From contig NZ_FNDJ01000013.1 in the NCBI RefSeq assembly GCF_900099965.1, positions 186,001-250,000 of the forward strand: a stretch of 64,000 nt of DNA, given 5' to 3'. The translations under genes were made by a program, and so were the position numbers. This document shows, piece after piece, positions 1 through 8,289 of the stretch (positions within the stretch are counted from its first letter, which is position 1; every line of letters begins with the position of its first letter). This DNA comes from Nonomuraea jiangxiensis. GTDB lineage: Bacteria > Actinomycetota > Actinomycetes > Streptosporangiales > Streptosporangiaceae. The notes below the pieces were generated by a model. It made no database searches, was not told where the DNA came from, and saw only the letters and a program-made list of their open reading frames with translations.

Positions 1-601
1 CGTGCTGGAAGTCGGCGATCAGCATGAGCCCGCCGGGCCGCAGCACCCGGTACGCCTCGCCGAGGGCCCGCGTGCGCCCCTCGGCGTCGCGGACGTTGTG
101 GATGACCTGGCTCGACACGATCACGTCGAAGGCCCCGTCGGCGAACGGCAGCTCGCGGATGTCCCCCGTCACCAGCTCCACCCGGTCGGAGACGCCCTCG
201 GCCACGGCGTTCGCCCGGGTCGCCGCCTCCTTGTTGCCCGACTGGTCCTTCGTGCTCCACCGGTCGACGCCGGTGGCCCGCCCCCGCGCCAGCCGCTCGG
301 CCGCCAGCAGCAGCACCGCTCCCCGGCCGCAGCCGAGGTCGAGCAAACGCTCGTCGCCCTCCAGCCGGCGCAGCTCGGCCGCCCAGACGACGAACTTCCC
401 GCGCCGCGTCGTGTAGAGATAACTGGCCGCGCTGGTCAGCGTGTAGAGCCCGCCGAGCGCGAAGGCGACGCCCGCCGCGGGGATGTCGAGCACGAACGAG
501 ACTCCCGCCAGGGCCAGCAACATGATCGCCCCGAACAGCAGCCCGGCCAGTGCCCAAGGCGCGTCAAAACCGTAACTACCGTGTCGCTTGCGCACATTCA
601 C
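1..601 (-). CDS. Membrane-anchored class I SAM methyltransferase (3' end outside window)
   Basis: Reading from a GTG at 599-601, the product starts MNVRKRHGSYGF, has two hydrophobic segments (about residues 16-37 and 41-60) and then a class I methyltransferase fold. Motif I is LLDLGCGRGAVLL (about residues 85-97). Further down come GDIRELPFADGAFDVI and a post-motif RVLRPGGLMLIADF. This is the UbiE/COQ5-like Methyltransf_11 pattern; the substrate cannot be read. The gene is cut by the window edge, so roughly its first 200 codons are seen. It diverges from the LCP gene, and the 120-bp gap should hold both promoters. A GTG two codons further in is an alternative start. Confidence 0.85.
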   Translation of the reverse strand, partial: MNVRKRHGSYGFDAPWALAGLLFGAIMLLALAGVSFVLDIPAAGVAFALGGLYTLTSAASYLYTTRRGKFVVWAAELRRLEGDERLLDLGCGRGAVLLLAAERLARGRATGVDRWSTKDQSGNKEAATRANAVAEGVSDRVELVTGDIRELPFADGAFDVIVSSQVIHNVRDAEGRTRALGEAYRVLRPGGLMLIADFQH

Positions 602-721
602 GTTATATCTCAACGATGACTTGGCGGGGAATTGACCAACCCTTTCCCTGTGCAGCGCCAATCACGCACAAGCCATTACTAAGGTGACCTGAACGGGTGT
701 GCAGTGGGGGTTTGACCAGGG

Positions 722-2104
722 ATGACGGGTAAAGACCGTGGACTCGGACTGGGAGCCAGCATCGTGTTGACATTGAGTTCCGCCGTTTTGTGGGGGGTTG
801 CCCATGTGGCCGCCGACCGCCGCAAGACCGGCATCGCACTCATGGCCGTATACCTCCTGATGCTCGCCGGCATCCTCACGCTGTTCACCGCGTTCAGCTC
901 ACGTCTGCTGTCGCTGGCGGTCCAGCCCCGCTGGCTGATCGTGCTCACCGTGGCGCTGGTGGTGATCGCGCTCGCCTGGACCGGCGTGATCATCTGGTCC
1001 TTCCTCCTGGTACGCCCGCCGAGCACCGACACGGTCGGCCGCTTCCTGACCACGACCCTGACCCTGGCCCTGTGCGCGCTGATCCTGATCCCGACCGTCT
1101 ACGCCGCCCGGTTGAGCTACCTCTCCCGCGACGTCGTCAACAGCCTGTTCTCCAGCGGCGGCGCGGCGGTCCCCGCCGACGACCCCTGGCACGGCGCCCG
1201 GCACGTCAACTTCCTGCTCCTCGGCGGGGACTCGGCTCCCGGCCGGCCCGGCGTACGCACCGACAGCGTCACCGTGGCCAGCGTGGACACCAGCACCGGC
1301 GCGACCACCCTGTTCGGCCTGCCGCGCAACCTCCAGCGCATCCAGTTCCCCGCCGGCCCGGCCAGGGACCGCTTCCCGGCCGGCTTCACCGGCGACGGCC
1401 CCGACACGCCGGGCCTGCTCAACGAGATCTTCCAGTTCGCCGAGGACCATCCCGACATGGTGCCCGGCGTGCCGAAGGGCCAGCGCGGCCCGGCGCTGAT
1501 CAAGCAGACCGTCAGCGAGATCCTGGGCATCCCGGTGAGCTACTACGCCCTGATCGACATGAAGGGCTTCGCGCAGATGATCGACGCCGTCGGCGGCGTA
1601 CAGGTCACCATCAAGCAGCCCATCGTGTACGGGAAATACCGCGAGGGCCTGCTCCCGGCCGGCACCCGCAGGCTGTCCGGCGAGGAGGCGCTCTGGTTCG
1701 GCCGCTCCCGCACCGACAGCGACGACTATGTCCGCATGGGCCGCCAGAAGTGCCTGCTCAACGCCCTGGCCAAGCAGGCCGACCCGATGACCGTGCTCAA
1801 CAGCTTCGAGCGCCTGGCCACGCTCACCAAGCGCTTCATCTCCACCGACATCCCGCAGGAGGTCCTGCCGGCCGTGGTGGACCTGTCCCAGAAGATGAAG
1901 GGCACCAAGATGCGCAGCCTCAGCTTCGTGCCGCCGCTGATCGACACGGCGAACCCCGACTGGCGCCTCATCCGCCGCGAGGTCACCGAGGCCCTGGACG
2001 AGCAGCGGCGTCCCACGGGCAAGCCCGTGACCGCCGCGCCGCGGGAGCCGGCCGCGGTCCAGAGCCCGGACCAGCCGGTCACCCTGGACGCGACCTGCGC
2101 CTAG
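722..2104 (+). CDS. LytR-CpsA-Psr (LCP) family cell-wall polymer ligase
   Basis: The 460-residue product has four hydrophobic helices at the N-terminus (about 8-31, 37-59, 69-96 and 108-128) and then an extracellular LCP domain. Seen there are LLLGGDSAPGRPGVRTDS (165-182, with the Asp/Arg residues that bind pyrophosphate), GLPRNL (199-204) and the late motif EEALWFGRSRTDSDDYVR (about 321-338). LCP enzymes transfer undecaprenyl-linked glycopolymers to peptidoglycan. Four helices is more than the usual single anchor. The Ala/Pro-rich tail after about residue 420 is probably disordered. The start follows GGGGTTTGACCAGGG, a weak ribosome site. The stop shares bases with the stop of the convergent TPR gene. 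Confidence 0.88.
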   Translation: MTGKDRGLGLGASIVLTLSSAVLWGVAHVAADRRKTGIALMAVYLLMLAGILTLFTAFSSRLLSLAVQPRWLIVLTVALVVIALAWTGVIIWSFLLVRPPSTDTVGRFLTTTLTLALCALILIPTVYAARLSYLSRDVVNSLFSSGGAAVPADDPWHGARHVNFLLLGGDSAPGRPGVRTDSVTVASVDTSTGATTLFGLPRNLQRIQFPAGPARDRFPAGFTGDGPDTPGLLNEIFQFAEDHPDMVPGVPKGQRGPALIKQTVSEILGIPVSYYALIDMKGFAQMIDAVGGVQVTIKQPIVYGKYREGLLPAGTRRLSGEEALWFGRSRTDSDDYVRMGRQKCLLNALAKQADPMTVLNSFERLATLTKRFISTDIPQEVLPAVVDLSQKMKGTKMRSLSFVPPLIDTANPDWRLIRREVTEALDEQRRPTGKPVTAAPREPAAVQSPDQPVTLDATCA

Positions 2105-2580
2105 ACCGTCTCGTCGAGGTGGTCGGCGTAGTAGGCGATGGCCCGCCGATACCTGTCGGCCTGGTCCGACTCGGCGACCACCTTGAGCAACGTCGCGACC
2201 GCCTCGCCCGAGCGGCCGGCGTTGTGCAGCGCCATCGCCATGAACGTCCGCAGCCCGGCGTCCTGCGGGAACTCCGCCAGCCCCCGCAGGAACGTCTCCA
2301 GCGCGTCGTCAACCCGGCCGAGCACCCGTAGCGTGCTGCCGAGCCCGGTGTAGGCCCCCAGCCGGTCGTCGGCGCCCAACCCCTGCCCCGCCAGCGCCCG
2401 CTGGTAGTAGGGCACCGCCTCGGCCTCCAGGCCGAGCGAGTCGTGCACCCATGCCGCCTGGTAGGCCACCTCGGCGTCGTCGGGGTGCCGGGCCGCGAGC
2501 TCGACCAGCAACTCCCGCGCCTGCTCCCGCTCGCCCGTCTCACGCAACCGCACCGCCCGTGCGAGGTCGATATCACGCAT
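2101..2580 (-). CDS. Tetratricopeptide-repeat protein
   Basis: A 159-residue soluble protein starting MRDIDLARAVRLRETGE. It is built of helix pairs with TPR signatures, for example ARELLVELAARHPDDAEVAY, EAVPYYQRALAGQG and ALETFLRGLAEFPQD. This spacing fits the actinobacterial TPR_5 family, which serves in protein-protein contact; no partner is visible. The frame stays open further upstream, but that part is low-complexity and overlaps the ATPase gene, so the ATG at 2578-2580 is taken. The gene ends on the same CTAG as the convergent LCP gene and diverges from the ATPase gene, whose Zur-like box lies 35 bp away. Confidence 0.75.
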   Translation of the reverse strand: MRDIDLARAVRLRETGEREQARELLVELAARHPDDAEVAYQAAWVHDSLGLEAEAVPYYQRALAGQGLGADDRLGAYTGLGSTLRVLGRVDDALETFLRGLAEFPQDAGLRTFMAMALHNAGRSGEAVATLLKVVAESDQADRYRRAIAYYADHLDETV

Positions 2581-2614
2581 GCACCGAGTGTGGCATGATG
2601 GTGACCGTCCAGAA

Positions 2615-2629
2615 CGGAAACGATTTTCA
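2615..2629 (+). promoter_or_regulatory. Zur-like operator upstream of the CooC-type ATPase
   Basis: The 15-mer CGGAAACGATTTTCA matches the actinobacterial Zur box TGAAAATnATTTTCA at 11 of 14 informative positions, with the right arm complete. It ends 18 bp before the GTG of the ATPase and lies between two divergent genes. Zur represses zinc-starvation genes when zinc is abundant. That this site works is inference from similarity only. Confidence 0.45.
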
Positions 2630-2647
2630 TACTCATCAGGAGTCGCC

Positions 2648-3577
2648 GTGAGAGTGGCGTTCGTCGGCAAGGGCGGGAGCGGCAAGACGACCATGTCGGC
2701 CCTGTTCGCGAGACACGTGGCGAGCCAGGGCGGGCCGGTGGTCGCCATGGACGCCGACATCAACCAGCACCTGGCCCTCGTGCTCGGCCTCGACCGCCAG
2801 CCCGAGCCGCTCGGCGCCCACCTCACCGAGATCAAGGACCGGCTGCGCGGCGACAACCCGCGCATCCCCTCGGCCGAGGTCATGGTCAAGACCACCCCGC
2901 CGGGGCGCGGCTCCAGGCTGCTGAGCGTCGCCGACCTCGCCGCCGACCCTTACGCGCTGGCCACTCCCGAGGGGCCCCACCTGCTGGCGACCGGCCCGTT
3001 CAGCGAGGACGACCTGGGCGTGGCCTGCTACCACTCGAAGGTCGGCGCGGTGGAGCTGCTGCTCAACCACCTGGTCGACGGCCCGGGGGAATATGTCGTG
3101 GTGGACATGACGGCCGGGGCCGACTCCTTCGCCTCGGGCCTGTTCACCCGCTTCGACCTGACGTTCCTGGTCGCCGAGCCCACCCGGCAGGGCGTGAGCG
3201 TCTACCGGCAATACCGCGACTACGCCGCCCAATACGGCGTCGCGCTCGCCGTGGTAGGCAACAAGGTCCACGGCGAGTCCGACGTCGAGTTCCTGCGCGA
3301 GCACGTAGGTGACGACCTGCTCACCTGGATGGAGCACTCATCGGTCGTCCGCGCCATGGAGCAGGGCCGCCACTTCGCGCTCGGCGACCTGGAGGCCGTC
3401 AACCTCGACGCGCTGACCGTGCTCCGCAAAACCCTCGACGAGCAGGAAAAAGACTGGGCCCGCTTCGGCCGCCAGGCCGCGGAGTTCCACCTGCGCAACG
3501 CCCGCGCGTGGGCCAACGAACGGACCGGAGCGGACCTGACCGCCCAGATAGATCCGGATTTCGTCTACGGCCCATGA
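2648..3577 (+). CDS. CooC/MinD-family P-loop ATPase
   Basis: The 309-residue product opens VRVAFVGKGGSGKTTMSALF, a deviant Walker A (KGGSGKTT) of the MinD/ParA/CooC superfamily. MDADINQHL follows, then a DxxAG-type segment VVVDMTAGADSFASG and VVGNKVHGESD. CooC members drive ATP-dependent metal insertion or maturation of metalloenzymes; others act in partitioning. There is no carbon monoxide dehydrogenase or hydrogenase gene nearby. The GTG at 2648 is chosen because AGGAG lies 7 nt upstream and the P-loop then sits at residue 8, as usual. A Zur-like box just upstream suggests zinc-linked control, which is inference. Confidence 0.82.
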   Translation: MRVAFVGKGGSGKTTMSALFARHVASQGGPVVAMDADINQHLALVLGLDRQPEPLGAHLTEIKDRLRGDNPRIPSAEVMVKTTPPGRGSRLLSVADLAADPYALATPEGPHLLATGPFSEDDLGVACYHSKVGAVELLLNHLVDGPGEYVVVDMTAGADSFASGLFTRFDLTFLVAEPTRQGVSVYRQYRDYAAQYGVALAVVGNKVHGESDVEFLREHVGDDLLTWMEHSSVVRAMEQGRHFALGDLEAVNLDALTVLRKTLDEQEKDWARFGRQAAEFHLRNARAWANERTGADLTAQIDPDFVYGP

Positions 3578-3660
3578 CCGCACTGTCCCCCTTCAGGCCA
3601 CTGGAGGGTCCTCCCATCCCCGCCTAGCTTCAAAGGCGATCCCTTTCGAGAGGAGACAGC

Positions 3661-4047
3661 ATGTCGCTGACCGTTCCGAACGATCTGCTCGACCAGGCCA
3701 GAGCGGGTGACGTCGACGACGCGGCCTTCGTGGCGTGCGTACGCGACTCGCTCCCCTACGCGTGGTCGCTGATCAGCGAGCTGGTCAAGCAGCGCGAGCA
3801 GACCGGCGCCGAGTTCGCGGACAACCAGGTGCCACCGCCGTCGGAGGAGGCCCGCGGCCAGCTCCTGCGCTGCATGGCGAGCGACGCGATGCGCGGCACC
3901 CTGGAGCGTCACTTCGGAGTACGGCTGGCCTTCCAGAACTGCCACCGGGTCGCGGTCTTCGACCCGGCGGCCACCAAGGCCCTGCTCGACTTCGTCACCC
4001 CGAGGGCGCAGATCCTCAACCAGCAGCCGGAGCTCGTTGACTGCTGA
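3661..4047 (+). CDS. SCO5389-family conserved actinobacterial protein
   Basis: A 128-residue protein, MSLTVPNDLLDQARAGDVDD..., with the conserved stretches PYAWSLISELV, EFADNQVPPPSEEARGQLLR and HFGVRLAFQNCHRVAVF. I recognise these from the SCO5389 family, which is widespread in Streptomyces and relatives and has no assigned function. No signal peptide or membrane segment is seen. GAGAGGAG sits 7 nt before the ATG. It is 83 bp downstream of the ATPase gene on the same strand and is followed by a strong hairpin shared with the convergent LLM gene. Confidence 0.8.
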   Translation: MSLTVPNDLLDQARAGDVDDAAFVACVRDSLPYAWSLISELVKQREQTGAEFADNQVPPPSEEARGQLLRCMASDAMRGTLERHFGVRLAFQNCHRVAVFDPAATKALLDFVTPRAQILNQQPELVDC

Positions 4048-4054
4048 GCCACCA

Positions 4055-4086
4055 CCCGGTGACCCGGCCGCGACCGGGTCACCGGG
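4055..4086. terminator. Perfect 13-bp hairpin between convergent genes
   Basis: CCCGGTGACCCGG (4055-4067), loop CCGCGA, then CCGGGTCACCGGG (4074-4086): a perfect 13-bp stem. It starts 8 bp after the SCO5389-like stop and runs into the last codons and stop of the opposite-strand oxidoreductase (4079-4081). No T-tract follows on either side, as is common for actinobacterial terminators, so a bidirectional role is inferred. Confidence 0.65.
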
Positions 4087-5059
4087 CCAGCAGTGGCAGC
4101 ACCTCGGCCCCGAATCTGCGAATGTTCCGCACATTTGCGCGGTGCTCCCCGGCCCCCTCCATCAGCAGAACGAACCGCTCGATTCCGGTGATCTCCGCGG
4201 TACGAAGCAACGTCTCCGCACAATGCCCGGCCGACCCCACCGGATGAATCCGCGTCAGCAAGTCCACATATGCCGGGATGTTCCGCATGGGCCGCACCCG
4301 ATCGTCCACCGGCACATACCCGGCCAGCCCCGGCTCCAGCCAGCGCGGCAGCGACTCCTTCAGCTCCCGCACGGCCAGGGCCGTGGAGTCACCCACATAG
4401 GCCACCCCCGCCGCGACGTGGTCGTCCGCGCTCCCCCCGCGGGCCCGGTAGTCCGCGACCAGGGCCGCCTTCTCCGCGTCCCCGACGTGCATGCCCAGCA
4501 ACATCGGCAGCCCCCGGGCGGCCGCCACCCCCACGCTCGCCTCCGACGTGCACGCGACCACCGGCCGCAGCCGGGCCGGCGGCACCAGCTCGACCTCCCG
4601 GAACCGGAAGAAGTCCCCCGCGGCCGACACCCGGCCCCCCGACAGGGCCTCGATCAGCACGTCGAGCGACTCCCCGAACCCCCGCTCCAACCGCTCCACC
4701 CCGGTCCCGAACACCTCCAGGTCCACCCACGGCCCGCCCCTGCCGACCCCGAGCGTGAACCGCCCGCCCGACAGGTGGTGCAGCATGGCAGCCTGCTCGG
4801 CCAGCGCCACGGGATGCCAGGTGGACAGCACGCTCACGGCCGTGCCGAGCCCGATCCGGCTGGTCCGGCCCGCGGCCACCGCCGCGAACGTGGTGGCGGA
4901 CGGGCACACGCCGTAGGACATGAAATGGTGCTCGGCGACCCACGCGTCGTCGAATCCCGCCTCCTCGGCGGCCGTCACCAATTCCACGGCATCGGCCAGC
5001 ACCCGCCCGGATTCCTGACCGGGAAACCGGGCGGCCAGGACGAAGACGCCGATTCGCAT
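4079..5059 (-). CDS. LLM-class flavin-dependent oxidoreductase
   Basis: The 326-residue product starts MRIGVFVLAARFPGQESG and carries luciferase-like monooxygenase signatures: FDDAWVAEHHFMSYG, LAEQAAMLHHLSGGRFTLGV and GRGGPWVDLEVFG. The AEHHF and GVGRGG motifs are those of the bacterial-luciferase TIM barrel that binds FMN or F420. The substrate is unknown. An in-frame ATG three codons upstream exists, but GAGG lies just before the chosen one. It follows rnhB by 32 bp on the same strand and may share its transcript. Confidence 0.85.
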   Translation of the reverse strand: MRIGVFVLAARFPGQESGRVLADAVELVTAAEEAGFDDAWVAEHHFMSYGVCPSATTFAAVAAGRTSRIGLGTAVSVLSTWHPVALAEQAAMLHHLSGGRFTLGVGRGGPWVDLEVFGTGVERLERGFGESLDVLIEALSGGRVSAAGDFFRFREVELVPPARLRPVVACTSEASVGVAAARGLPMLLGMHVGDAEKAALVADYRARGGSADDHVAAGVAYVGDSTALAVRELKESLPRWLEPGLAGYVPVDDRVRPMRNIPAYVDLLTRIHPVGSAGHCAETLLRTAEITGIERFVLLMEGAGEHRANVRNIRRFGAEVLPLLAR

Positions 5060-5091
5060 TTTCCTCATGGTGACGAGCGCGCCGCGCACGT

Positions 5092-5763
5092 TCAACCGAA
5101 AAGGCTGGCCTGTCCCTCGATCGCCAGCGGATCGCGATGGAGTTTCAGATGCCGCCACTGCGGCAGGTCGTCGAGATAGGACCAGGAGAGGCGGTGGTGG
5201 GCGGTGGGACCCAGCCGGGCCAGGGCCTCCTGGTGCATGGGTGACGGATATCCGGCGTTGTCGGCGAAGCCGTACTCGTCGCAGCCGATCGTCGCCATGT
5301 ACGCATCGCGCCTGACCTTGGCCAGCACGGACGCCGCCGCGACCGAGACGCTCGCCGCGTCGCCCTTGATCTCCAGCCGCACCGGCCAGGGAGCGCCGAT
5401 GTAGTCGTGCTTGCCGTCGAGGATCACCGCGTCCGGGCGCACCGGCAGTGCCTCCAGCGCCCGCCGGGCGGCCCTGCGCAGAGCCTCCGTCATGCCGTGG
5501 GCGTCGATCTCGGCGTGCGTGGCCTCGCCGAAGCCGATCCCCGCGGCCCAGGAGCCCAGCTCCGCGGCCAGCGGCTCGCGCCGGGCGGCGGTGAGCTGCT
5601 TGGAGTCGGTCAGGCCGGCCGGCGGCTCGGACAGGTCCGTGACAACGGCGCAGACCGTGACGGGCCCCGCCCAGGCGCCCCGCCCCACCTCGTCGACGCC
5701 GGCGACCGTACGGGTGCTGGGCTGGGCGAGCAGGAGGTGCTCGATGTCGTACGTCGGCGGCAT
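5092..5763 (-). CDS. rnhB: Ribonuclease HII
   Basis: A 223-residue RNase HII, which removes ribonucleotides and RNA primers from DNA in the cytoplasm. The DEVGRGAWAGP motif near residue 24 holds the first catalytic Asp-Glu pair. DSKQLTAARRE, ILDGKHDY and the KGDAASVSVAAASVLAKV segment follow, with a later SWSYLDDLPQW. The length is normal for the family. The ATG at 5761-5763 is preferred over one ten codons upstream, which would run towards the LysR gene. It sits 26 bp after that gene and 32 bp before the LLM gene on the same strand. Confidence 0.95.
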   Translation of the reverse strand: MPPTYDIEHLLLAQPSTRTVAGVDEVGRGAWAGPVTVCAVVTDLSEPPAGLTDSKQLTAARREPLAAELGSWAAGIGFGEATHAEIDAHGMTEALRRAARRALEALPVRPDAVILDGKHDYIGAPWPVRLEIKGDAASVSVAAASVLAKVRRDAYMATIGCDEYGFADNAGYPSPMHQEALARLGPTAHHRLSWSYLDDLPQWRHLKLHRDPLAIEGQASLFG

Positions 5764-5789
5764 AGGCGCACACGCTATCGGCCCCCGCC

Positions 5790-6767
5790 TCACTCGGCGA
5801 GCGGGTCGTCCTCGTCGGGCCGGTCGCCGTGTGGCCTGCCCGCCGGGCGCACCGGATCGAGGTCACCGGCGAGGTAGCGGGCGGCCACGTGGATGGCCCG
5901 CAGCGTCACCGACACCGACGGCCGGTGCACGCTGGACGCGCGTGCCACGGCCTTCACGTCACGCCCCACCGGATTGCCGGGGAACTGCCGCACGGCCAGC
6001 CCCCGCACCCCGGCGGCCAGCGCCAGCGCGGGCACGGCGGCGATCCCGATGCCCTTGGCGACGAGCGACAGAATGGTCCCCAGCCCCTCGAACTCCCACG
6101 GCGTCGGCTTGATGCCGCCCACGTTCCCGAGCAGCCGGTCCACCGCCAGCCGCGAGGGCTCGCCGTCGGGCGTGGCCATCCACGCCTCGTCGCGCAGCTC
6201 CCGCAGGTCGAGCGGCACGCCGGGGTCGGCCAGGCGGTGCCTGCGCGGCACCACGAGCACCAGCGGGTCACGCAGCAGCGGGAACACCCGCAGGCTGTCG
6301 CTGTCGCCCACCCGGCCGTACCAGTCGTCGACCAGCGCGATGTCCACCTCCCCCGACTGCACCTCCCGCATGCCCCGCCCGGACCTGCTCTGCCCCAGCC
6401 GCAACGTGAGCTCCGTGTGGCGGCGCAGTGAGCGGGCGAGCGCCGGCGCGAACGCCACCGCCGCCGTCGGGAAGGCGGTGACCACCACCCGTCCCACCGG
6501 GGCCCCGGCGTGCGCGGACAGGTCGGACTCGGCCTCCTCGACCATGGACAGGATGCGCTCGGCGTGCACGACCAGCCGCCGCCCCGCGTCGGTGAGCTCG
6601 GCGCTGCGCGCCGTCCGGTCGATCAGAGCCGTGCCGGTCTCACGTTCGAGCGCCGCCAGCTGTTGCGACACGGCGGACGGACTGTACCCCAGAGACTCGG
6701 CCGCCGCCGCGATGCTGCCCCGACGAGCAAACTCGCAGATCAGCACCAAACGCCGCAATTCGAGCAT
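5790..6767 (-). CDS. LysR-family transcriptional regulator
   Basis: A 325-residue LysR regulator. The N-terminal winged helix is seen in FARRGSIAAAAESLGYSPSA, followed by VSQQLAALERETGTALIDR and LTDAGRRL. The periplasmic-binding-like effector domain spans about residues 90-290. A charged Pro/Arg/Asp tail follows. It diverges from the aminotransferase gene across 79 bp, the classic LysR arrangement, so that gene is the likely target. No effector can be named. Confidence 0.92.
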   Translation of the reverse strand: MLELRRLVLICEFARRGSIAAAAESLGYSPSAVSQQLAALERETGTALIDRTARSAELTDAGRRLVVHAERILSMVEEAESDLSAHAGAPVGRVVVTAFPTAAVAFAPALARSLRRHTELTLRLGQSRSGRGMREVQSGEVDIALVDDWYGRVGDSDSLRVFPLLRDPLVLVVPRRHRLADPGVPLDLRELRDEAWMATPDGEPSRLAVDRLLGNVGGIKPTPWEFEGLGTILSLVAKGIGIAAVPALALAAGVRGLAVRQFPGNPVGRDVKAVARASSVHRPSVSVTLRAIHVAARYLAGDLDPVRPAGRPHGDRPDEDDPLAE

Positions 6768-6846
6768 CAGACTTCCTTATGCCTACCCACGAAAAGCCTC
6801 GCTTGTCCTGATGCCTTCATACAACCACGCTGGGAACGTGACAAAC

Positions 6847-8148
6847 ATGACCGTGACTCTGTCCGCCACTTTGGCGGCCAACGAGGACATCGAGCGAAGA
6901 CGGCGCGCCGGGGAGCGCGTGGTGCACCTCGCCTTCGGTGAGGCAGGTCTGCCCGTCCACCCGGCACTGCGCGACAAGCTGGCCGCCGCATCGGGGAGCA
7001 ACGGCTACGGGCCGGTCGCCGGAGCCCCCGCGCTCCGGACCGCGGCAGCGGGCTACTGGGCACGACGGGGGCTCGACACCGACCCCGAGCTGGTCGTCTG
7101 CGGACCGGGCAGCAAACCCCTGCTGTACGGCCTGATCATGGCGATCGGCGGCGACATCGTCCTGCCCATGCCGAGCTGGGTCAGCTACGCCGCGCAGGCC
7201 GACCTCGTCGGTGCCCGCCCCATCCTGGTGCCCGCACCGCCAGGAGAGGGCGGGGTGCCGGACCCGGACCTGGTGGCCGCCGAGGTGCGGCGCGCCCGGG
7301 CCGAGGGCAGGACCGTGAGCTCGGTGCTGGTGACCCTGCCGGACAACCCCACGGGCCGGCTCGCCACGCCGGAGACCGTGGGCCGCCTGGCGCAGGTCGC
7401 CCGCGAGCTCGACCTGATGATCATCTCGGACGAGATCTACCGGGACCTGGTGCACGACCCGTCACTGCCGTTCACCTCGCCGGCCGACGTGGCGCCCGAG
7501 CGCACGATCATCACTACCGGGCTGAGCAAGAGCCTGGCACTGGGCGGCTGGCGGATCGGCGTGGCCAGGCTGCCGCACCCGAGCGCGGAGGCGGACGGGC
7601 ACGCCCTGCGCACGAAGTTGCTGGGGGTGGCCAGCGAGATCTGGTCGGCCCCGGCGGCGCCCGTGCAGGAGGCCGCGGCCTACGCCTTCGACGACCCGCC
7701 CGAGCTGGTCGACCGCATCGCGCTCAGCCGCCGGCTGCACGGCGTGGTCGCCAGGGCCGTACGCGACCGCTTCGTGGAGATCGGGGCGAGCGTGCCGGTC
7801 CCCCAGGGCGGCTTCTACCTCTATCCCGACCTGAGCCACCTACGGCTCGGCGGCGCCGCCGACATCACCCGGATCCTGCTGGAGGAGCACGGCATCGGCG
7901 TGCTGCCCGGCCACGCCTTCGGCGACGACCCCGCCGCGGCCAGGGTGCGGGTCGCGGTGAGCCTGCTCTACGGCGAGACCCCCGAGGCCCGGATGGCCTC
8001 TCTGACCAGCGCCGACCCTCTCCAGCTGCCGTGGATCGCGGCCAATCTCGATCACCTTTCGATGGGCCTCAAGGAGCTTTCCCTGGTGCGCCACGACGCG
8101 GTGCGTGAACACCACCCCGCGCTTGTGCCGACCCCATGTCACGGTTAG
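6847..8148 (+). CDS. PLP-dependent class I/II aminotransferase
   Basis: A 433-residue fold-type I aminotransferase. Visible are YGPVAGAPALRTAAAGYW near the N-terminus, LVTLPDNPTGRLA (the NPTG substrate loop), DLMIISDEIYRDLV (Asp/Tyr that contact PLP) and TTGLSKSLALGGWRIG with the Schiff-base lysine. It resembles aspartate/alanine-type aminotransferases, but substrate is not predictable. The ATG at 6847 has only a weak ribosome site (GGGAACG). The tail after about residue 390 is longer than usual. Divergent from a LysR gene that probably controls it. Confidence 0.88.
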   Translation: MTVTLSATLAANEDIERRRRAGERVVHLAFGEAGLPVHPALRDKLAAASGSNGYGPVAGAPALRTAAAGYWARRGLDTDPELVVCGPGSKPLLYGLIMAIGGDIVLPMPSWVSYAAQADLVGARPILVPAPPGEGGVPDPDLVAAEVRRARAEGRTVSSVLVTLPDNPTGRLATPETVGRLAQVARELDLMIISDEIYRDLVHDPSLPFTSPADVAPERTIITTGLSKSLALGGWRIGVARLPHPSAEADGHALRTKLLGVASEIWSAPAAPVQEAAAYAFDDPPELVDRIALSRRLHGVVARAVRDRFVEIGASVPVPQGGFYLYPDLSHLRLGGAADITRILLEEHGIGVLPGHAFGDDPAAARVRVAVSLLYGETPEARMASLTSADPLQLPWIAANLDHLSMGLKELSLVRHDAVREHHPALVPTPCHG

Positions 8149-8289
8149 GCGAATCTTTTCCCAAGATCGGCTTTACCTTCCCCCAAAGGGGCCCTTGACC
8201 TGCGGAAACATCCTGTCCGCGGAACCCGGTCGAAGGTGGGATCAACAGTCTGGTTACATGCACGCGGGGTTCCCCTCCATCATGTGCAC

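Noticed and set aside
5893..6846. A 300-codon plus-strand extension upstream of the aminotransferase start
   Set aside because: It is antisense to the LysR gene, rich in Ser/Arg/Pro as expected for a mirror frame, and a conserved aminotransferase start lies at 6847.
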